The position numbers and the translations under genes were made by a program. Below are positions 58,570-64,000 of a DNA stretch of 64,000 nt, in pieces (positions within the stretch are counted from its first letter, which is position 1; each line of letters starts with the position of its first letter). This DNA is from Variovorax sp. J2L1-78 (GTDB lineage Bacteria > Pseudomonadota > Gammaproteobacteria > Burkholderiales > Burkholderiaceae_C): NCBI RefSeq assembly GCF_030317205.1, contig NZ_JASZYB010000001.1, positions 1,922,001-1,986,000 of the forward strand. Reading direction: 5' to 3'. The notes beneath the pieces were generated by a model, which did not search any database, had not been told where the DNA came from, and worked only from the letters and a program-made list of their open reading frames with translations.

Positions 58570-61500
58570 TCAGGCCGCTGCGGCGCCACCTTCGACGTCC
58601 TCGCTGCGCGCGAGATGTTTCTCGTTGGGCGCCCGCCGGCGCAGCTTGTCCATCAGCACGTAGACCACCGGCGTCGTCAGCAGCGTGAGCATCTGGCTGG
58701 CGATCAGCCCGCCGACGATCGCCACGCCCAGCGGTTGCCGCAGTTCGGCGCCCTGGCCGAAGCCGATGGCGAGCGGCAGGGCGCCGAGGATCGCCGCCAG
58801 CGTGGTCATCAGGATCGGGCGGAATCGCAGCATGCAGGCTTCGCGCACCGCCTCGGTGGCCGACAGGCCGCGCGAACGTTCGGCCTCCAGCGCGAAGTCG
58901 ATGATCATGATGGCGTTCTTCTTCACGATGCCGATCAGGAGGAACAGCCCGATCAACGCGATGATCGACAGCTCCATGCGGAACAGCAGCAGCGCCAGCA
59001 CCGCGCCCACGCCGGCCGAAGGCAGCGTGGTCAGCACCGTGATCGGGTGGATCAGGCTTTCGTACAGGATGCCCAGCACGATGTAGATCACGACGATGGC
59101 CGCGATGATCAAGAGCATCTGCTGCGCGTTGGACTGCTCCGCCGCACGCGCCGTGCCCGAGAAACTGCCGCGCACGTTGACCGGCATGGCGATGTCGTTC
59201 TCGGCCTGCTTCACCAGCCGCTGGCCTTCGGCCAGGGTCACGCCGTCGGCCAGGCTGAACGACACCGTGCTCGACAGCTCGGTGTCTTCGTGGCTGATGG
59301 AGCTGGGCACCGCACGCTCGCTCAGCTTTGCGAAGGCCGCCAGCGGCACCATGTTGGTGGTGCTCGACGCCAGGGCCTGGCCGGCCGACGAGTTGCGCGC
59401 ACCGGGGTTGGCCGAGGTGGTGGTCGAGGTGCCGGTGGCCGCGTCGGTGGTGTTCTGCACCGAGCTCACCGTGGTGGCGCCGCTCGCGGTCGTGGTGGTG
59501 CTGAGCGTCGAGGGCACGTACAGGTCCTTCAGCACGATCGGCGCGGGCTGGAAACGCGGCGCCCATTCCATGATGACCGAGTACTGGTTGAGGTCGTTGT
59601 AGATGGTCGCCACCGAGCGCTGGCCGTAGGCGTTGTAGAGCGCGTTGTCGACGGCGCTCGACGTCACGCCCAGGCGCGTCGCCGCATCACGGTCGACCTC
59701 GACGAAGGTCTCGACGCCGTTGTCCGACGATTCACCATCGACGTCGGTGAGCTGCGGCAGCTCCTTGAGCCGCTCGGCCAGCTTGTTCGACCAGCTGCGC
59801 AGGTCGCTCAGGCTGTCGCTCTTGAGCGTGTACTGGTAGGTCGAGTTGCTCTGCCGCCCACCCATGCGCAGGTCCTGCACCGGGCCGAGGAACACGCGCA
59901 GCCCGGTCAGCTGGTTGAGCTTGGGACGCAGGCGGTCGATCACCACCTGGGTCTTGACCTTGCGCTCGGCCAGCGGCTTGAGGTTGACGAACATGAAGCC
60001 GCCGCCGGCGCGCGAGCCGCCCGCGAAGCCTACCACCGTGTCGACCGCCGGGTCGGCGTTGATGATGTCGACCGCCTCCTTCAGCTTGGCGGTGAGCGCC
60101 ACCGACGAGATGCTCTGGTCGGCGCGTAGCCCGGCGTTGAGCTGCCCGTTGTCCTGCTGCGGAAAATAGCCCTTGGGCACCGCGACGAAGAGGTACACGT
60201 TGAGCGCGATCACGGCCAGCAGCACCGCCATCACCACCAGCTTGGCCGACAACGCCCAGTCGAGGCTGTGGCCGTACAGGCGCAGGCTCCACTGCCACAG
60301 GCGCTCGGTCCAGCGCATGAAGGGCCCGCTGATGCGGCCCGGCCGCTTGCCGGCGTAGTAGTTCTCGGCGCGCAGCAGCATCGCGCACATCATCGGGGTG
60401 GTGGTGAGCGAGATCACCAGCGAAATCAGCACCGACGCCGACAGCGTGACCGCGAATTCGCGGAACAGCCGTCCCACCTGCCCGCCCATGAACAGCAGGG
60501 GGATGAACACCGCCACCAGCGACAGGCTGATCGACAGCACCGTGAAGCCGACTTCGCGCGCACCGCGCAGCGCCGCCGACACGCGGTCCATGCCGTTCTC
60601 GATGTGGCGCTGCGTGTTCTCCAGCACCACGATGGCGTCGTCCACCACGAACCCGGTGGCGACGGTCAGCGCCATCAGGCTCAGGTTGTTGAGCGAGAAG
60701 CCCAGCAGGTGCATCACGCCGAAGGTGCCGAGCAGCGACACGACGGTCGCCACCGCCGGGATGATGGTCGCGCGCGCACGGCGCAGAAACACGCCCACCA
60801 CCAGCACCACCAGAACCACCGAGATGACCAGCGTCAGCTCGACCTCGTGCAGCGAGGAGCGGATGGAGTTGGTGCGGTCCGAGGCGACTTGCACCTCGAT
60901 GTCCGCCGGCAGCTGCGCGCGCAGCTCGGGAATGAGCTTGCGCACCCCGTCGACCGTCTCGATGATGTTCGCGCCGGGCTGCTGCGTGACCAGCACGATC
61001 ACCGCCGGCTGGCCGTTGAACAAGCCCACGGTACGGGTGTTCTCGACGCTGTCGATCACCTCGGCCACGTCGCGCAACCGCACGGCCGCGTTGTTGCGCC
61101 AGGCGATCACGAGGTCGCGGTAGTCCGCCGCCCGCAGGCCCGGCGCGGGCGTGTAGACCTGCAGCCGGCGGTCGTCGCTCTCGATCGCCCCCTTCGGCCG
61201 GTTGGCGTTGTTGGCCTGGATGGCGGCGCGCACGTCCTCGGTGCTGATGCCCAGGCGGTTGAGCGAGTAAGGCTCCAGTTCGACGCGCACCGCCGGCAGC
61301 GAGCCGCCGCCGATCTCCACGTCGCCCACGCCTTCGACCTGCGACAGGCGCTGGCTCACGATGTTCGACACCGCGTCGTAGATCTGCCCCGGCGTGCGCG
61401 TCTTCGAAGTCAGCGTCAGGATGACCACCGGCGCGGCAGTCGGATTGGCCTTGCGGTAGGTCGGGTTGCTGCGCAGCGTTGAGGGCAAATCGGCGCGCGC

Positions 61501-61842
61501 GGCGTTGATGGCGGCCTGCACCTCGCGCGCGGCCGAGTCGATATTGCGGCTCAGGTCGAACTGCAGCGTGACCCGGGCCGAGCCGTTGGAGCTGCTCGAC
61601 GTGAGTTCGTTGACGCCCGGTATCACGCCCAGCCGCCGCTCCAGCGGCGTGGCCACGCTCGATGCCATGGTGCTCGGGCTCGCGCCGGGCAGGCTGGCCG
61701 ACACCGAGATCGTCGGGAAGTCGACCTGCGGCAGGGGCGACACCGGCAGCACGAAGAAGGCCATGATGCCGGCCAGCGCGATGCCGATCGTCAGCAGGAC
61801 GGTCGCGATCGGGCGCTCGACGAAGGGCTTCGACAGGTTCAT
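58570..61842 (-). CDS. RND efflux permease, MdtC-like
   Basis: A 1090-residue inner-membrane pump with twelve helices. MNLSKPFVERPIATVLLTIG opens it, and MALTVATGFVVDDAIVVLEN contains the Asp pair of the proton relay; two large periplasmic loops are typical. A Ser/Thr/Ala-rich insertion (STTTTASGATTVSS...) in the second loop (about residue 785-825) is unusual and looks like low-complexity sequence. The ATG overlaps the stop of the MdtB-like gene. The two should assemble as a heterotrimer (MdtB2C). Confidence 0.93.
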   Translation of the reverse strand: MNLSKPFVERPIATVLLTIGIALAGIMAFFVLPVSPLPQVDFPTISVSASLPGASPSTMASSVATPLERRLGVIPGVNELTSSSSNGSARVTLQFDLSRNIDSAAREVQAAINAARADLPSTLRSNPTYRKANPTAAPVVILTLTSKTRTPGQIYDAVSNIVSQRLSQVEGVGDVEIGGGSLPAVRVELEPYSLNRLGISTEDVRAAIQANNANRPKGAIESDDRRLQVYTPAPGLRAADYRDLVIAWRNNAAVRLRDVAEVIDSVENTRTVGLFNGQPAVIVLVTQQPGANIIETVDGVRKLIPELRAQLPADIEVQVASDRTNSIRSSLHEVELTLVISVVLVVLVVGVFLRRARATIIPAVATVVSLLGTFGVMHLLGFSLNNLSLMALTVATGFVVDDAIVVLENTQRHIENGMDRVSAALRGAREVGFTVLSISLSLVAVFIPLLFMGGQVGRLFREFAVTLSASVLISLVISLTTTPMMCAMLLRAENYYAGKRPGRISGPFMRWTERLWQWSLRLYGHSLDWALSAKLVVMAVLLAVIALNVYLFVAVPKGYFPQQDNGQLNAGLRADQSISSVALTAKLKEAVDIINADPAVDTVVGFAGGSRAGGGFMFVNLKPLAERKVKTQVVIDRLRPKLNQLTGLRVFLGPVQDLRMGGRQSNSTYQYTLKSDSLSDLRSWSNKLAERLKELPQLTDVDGESSDNGVETFVEVDRDAATRLGVTSSAVDNALYNAYGQRSVATIYNDLNQYSVIMEWAPRFQPAPIVLKDLYVPSTLSTTTTASGATTVSSVQNTTDAATGTSTTTSANPGARNSSAGQALASSTTNMVPLAAFAKLSERAVPSSISHEDTELSSTVSFSLADGVTLAEGQRLVKQAENDIAMPVNVRGSFSGTARAAEQSNAQQMLLIIAAIVVIYIVLGILYESLIHPITVLTTLPSAGVGAVLALLLFRMELSIIALIGLFLLIGIVKKNAIMIIDFALEAERSRGLSATEAVREACMLRFRPILMTTLAAILGALPLAIGFGQGAELRQPLGVAIVGGLIASQMLTLLTTPVVYVLMDKLRRRAPNEKHLARSEDVEGGAAAA

Positions 61843-64000
61843 GGCGCTTCGGTCGCGGCCTCGGGGTCGTCCGCTTCACGGCGGCGCGAGAAGCGGCGCC
61901 CCACGCGGTCGAAGGCCAGGTAGATCACCGGCGTGGTGAACAGCGTGAGCATCTGGCTGAGCACCAGCCCGCCGAAGATCGCCAGGCCCAGCGGCCGGCG
62001 CAGCTCGGCGCCCTCGCCCCAGCCCAGCATCAGCGGCACGGCGGCGAAGAGCGCGGCCAGCGTGGTCATGAGGATCGGGCGGAAGCGCAGCAGCGCGGCC
62101 TGGTGGATCGCCTCCTGCGGCGACTTGCCCTGTCGCCGCTCGGCATCGATCGCGAAGTCGATCATCATGATCGCGTTCTTCTTGACGATGCCGATCAAGA
62201 GGATGATGCCGATGATGCCGATCACGCCCAGGTCGTTGCCGGTGACCATCAGCGCCAGCAGCGCGCCGACGCCGGCCGAGGGCAGCGTCGACAGGATCGT
62301 GAGCGGGTGCACGTAGCTCTCGTACAGCACGCCCAGCACGATGTACACGCAGATCACCGCCGCGAGGATGAGCCACAGCTGGTTGGAGAGCGACTTCTCG
62401 TAGGCGCCCGCGGCGCCGAGGAAGTTCATCGTGATGCTCGACGGCAGGCCGATCTCCTGCGCCGCTGCGCGGATGGCCGACACCGATTTGCCGAGCGCGA
62501 CGCCGGGCGCCGTGTCGAAACCGACCGTGGCCGCCGGGTACTGCGCCACGCGCGTGACCTGCAGCGGCGCGAGCTGCTCGCGCACCGTCGCGAAGGACGA
62601 CAGGGGCGTGGCCGTGCCGCCGCCGGTGCGCAGCTGCAGCGTGCCCAGGCCCTGGATCGACGAGAGCCCTTCGCGCTGTGCTTCGAGGATCACGCGGTAC
62701 TGGTTCGTCTCGGTGAAGATGGTCGAGACGATGCGCTGGCCGAAGGCGCTGTAGAGCGCATCGTCGACCGAGCTGGCCGTGACGGACAGGCGCGACGCGG
62801 TGTTGCGGTCGATGTCGACGTAGGCCGCGAGGCCCTGCGCACCGGCATCGGTGGTCGCGTTGCGCACCAGCGGTTCCTTCGCGAGGCGATCGACCAGCTT
62901 CTTCGCCCAGCCGTTGACCGCCGCGGTGTCGACGCCTTCGAGCGACACGCGGAACTCGGTGGGGCCGGTCTCGGCGTCGATGGTCAGGTCCTGCGTGGGC
63001 TGCAGGTAGAGCTTGGCGCCGGCCACGTCGTGGCTGACGCGCTCGCGCAACCGCGTCATGATGGCCTGCTGGTCGCCGCGGCCTTCGCGCAGGTTGACCA
63101 ACACGCTGCCGGTGTTGAGCGTGGTGTTGTTCGCCGCATCGACACCCACCACCGAACTCACGCTGCGCACGTCGGGGTCGCGCAGAATGGCGTTAGCGGC
63201 CGCCTGCTGGATCTCGGCCATGCGCAGGTACGACACGTCCTGCGACGCCTCGATGCGGCCCTTGAGCTGACCGGTGTCCTGCGTCGGGAAGAGGCCCTTG
63301 GGGATCGCGACGTAAAGGAGCACCGTGAGGGCCATCGTGGCCACGGCGACGATCAGCGTGAGCGGCTGGTGGCGCAGCACCCACTGCAGCCAGATGTCGT
63401 AGCGCGCGATCACGCGGTCGAAGAAGCGCTGCACGGCATGGCCGAAGCGGCCGCCCTGCTCCGCCTCGGGCTTGAGCCAGCGCGCCGACATCATCGGCAC
63501 CAGCGTGAGCGAAACGACCGCCGAGATCAGGATGGTGATCGCCAGCGTGACGGCGAACTCGCGGAACAGCCGGCCCACCACGTCGCTCATGAAGAGCAGC
63601 GGGATCAGCACCGCGATGAGCGAGACGGTCAGCGAGATGATGGTGAAGCCGATCTGCGTCGCGCCCTTGAGGGCGGCGGCGAAGGGCTTCTCGCCCTCTT
63701 CCAGGTAGCGCGCGATGTTCTCGATCATCACGATCGCGTCGTCCACGACGAAGCCGGTCGCGATGGTCAGCGCCATCAGGCTCAGGTTGTTGAGCGAATA
63801 GCCCAGCAGGTACATCAGCCCGCAGCTGCCGATGAGCGAGATCGGCACGGCGATGCTGGCGATGATGGTGGCGCGGACGTTGTGCAGGAAGAAGAAGATC
63901 ACCAGCACGACCAGCACGACGGCCAGGATGAGCTCGAGCTGCACGTGGTGCACCGACGCGCGGATGCCGGTGGTGCGGTCCGACAGGATCTCCACGCGCA
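61839..64000 (-). CDS. RND efflux permease, MdtB-like (cut by window edge)
   Basis: The last 719 residues are in the window and the N-terminal part is beyond the right edge. The region LMALTIATGFVVDDAIVMIEN carries the proton-relay Asp pair, and the C-terminal half repeats the architecture of the next gene. It ends in RRREADDPEAATEAP. It is the upstream partner of the MdtC-like gene and overlaps it by 4 bases. The membrane-fusion protein (MdtA) gene would be expected outside the window. Confidence 0.92.
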   Translation of the reverse strand, partial: RVEILSDRTTGIRASVHHVQLELILAVVLVVLVIFFFLHNVRATIIASIAVPISLIGSCGLMYLLGYSLNNLSLMALTIATGFVVDDAIVMIENIARYLEEGEKPFAAALKGATQIGFTIISLTVSLIAVLIPLLFMSDVVGRLFREFAVTLAITILISAVVSLTLVPMMSARWLKPEAEQGGRFGHAVQRFFDRVIARYDIWLQWVLRHQPLTLIVAVATMALTVLLYVAIPKGLFPTQDTGQLKGRIEASQDVSYLRMAEIQQAAANAILRDPDVRSVSSVVGVDAANNTTLNTGSVLVNLREGRGDQQAIMTRLRERVSHDVAGAKLYLQPTQDLTIDAETGPTEFRVSLEGVDTAAVNGWAKKLVDRLAKEPLVRNATTDAGAQGLAAYVDIDRNTASRLSVTASSVDDALYSAFGQRIVSTIFTETNQYRVILEAQREGLSSIQGLGTLQLRTGGGTATPLSSFATVREQLAPLQVTRVAQYPAATVGFDTAPGVALGKSVSAIRAAAQEIGLPSSITMNFLGAAGAYEKSLSNQLWLILAAVICVYIVLGVLYESYVHPLTILSTLPSAGVGALLALMVTGNDLGVIGIIGIILLIGIVKKNAIMMIDFAIDAERRQGKSPQEAIHQAALLRFRPILMTTLAALFAAVPLMLGWGEGAELRRPLGLAIFGGLVLSQMLTLFTTPVIYLAFDRVGRRFSRRREADDPEAATEAP

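Noticed and set aside
58291..60129. 612-residue open frame on +
   Set aside because: Antisense to the efflux genes, with His/Arg/Asp-rich shadow composition.

Overview
The window is a 64 kb stretch of a high-GC betaproteobacterial chromosome. The order coaBC-dut / pyrG-kdsA-DUF1330-eno-ftsB, the many orphan Bug-type solute receptors and the overall protein sequences point to Burkholderiales, family Comamonadaceae (Variovorax/Acidovorax-like). This placement is inferred from gene content, not from a search. I saw no rRNA or tRNA gene and no CRISPR array.

Layout. 0-10 kb: start of an EF-G-like GTPase (cut by the window edge), a YgiQ radical-SAM protein, a MarR-GNAT fusion with a candidate operator, 3-hydroxybutyrate dehydrogenase with a DUF3734-type patatin (polyhydroxybutyrate side metabolism), DUF924, a YihY membrane protein, a split chromate transporter and an aldo/keto reductase. 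10-24 kb: mostly housekeeping, with a JmjC-type ribosomal oxygenase divergent from slyD, the coaBC-membrane protein-dut operon, pyrG-kdsA-DUF1330, eno-ftsB, a PnuC plus nicotinamide-riboside-kinase pair, hslO and a gamma-carbonic anhydrase. 24-41 kb: accessory catabolism and sensing, with a frameshifted chemoreceptor, a TetR-thiolase-MaoC group, four Bug receptors, DUF72-xerD, a decayed HxlR/old-yellow-enzyme locus, and a LysR-controlled HMG-CoA-lyase/CoA-transferase/Bug operon. 41-44.5 kb: a large Cache-PAS-GGDEF diguanylate cyclase.

44.6-50.2 kb is a compact island of flavodoxin-like, hemerythrin, MgtC/DUF4010, DHH phosphoesterase, lipoprotein, phosphoribosyltransferase and PolX-like helix-hairpin-helix genes. 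Five copies of a CRP/FNR-type dyad (TTGAT/C...GCGCAA or TTGAT...GTCAA) lie in its promoter regions, four of them about 50-66 bp from start codons. I regard this as the most interesting part of the window: a candidate oxygen- or nitric-oxide-responsive regulon island, with at least two eroded members (a DUF2892 fragment and a DHH protein lacking its C-terminal motif).

50.3-51.2 kb is the relic of an integrase module (palindromic operator, small HTH protein, internally deleted tyrosine integrase) abutting the 5' end of mutS. 51-57 kb carries mutS, an orphan Anbu protease, an alpha/beta hydrolase, uppP and an Asp/Glu racemase-like protein. 57-64 kb is an MdtBC-type RND efflux operon with its outer-membrane factor, running off the window edge.

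Four loci show gene decay: the chemoreceptor, HxlR/OYE, DUF2892 and the integrase. Most of the rest is intact and tightly packed, with several 4-base ATGA stop/start overlaps.
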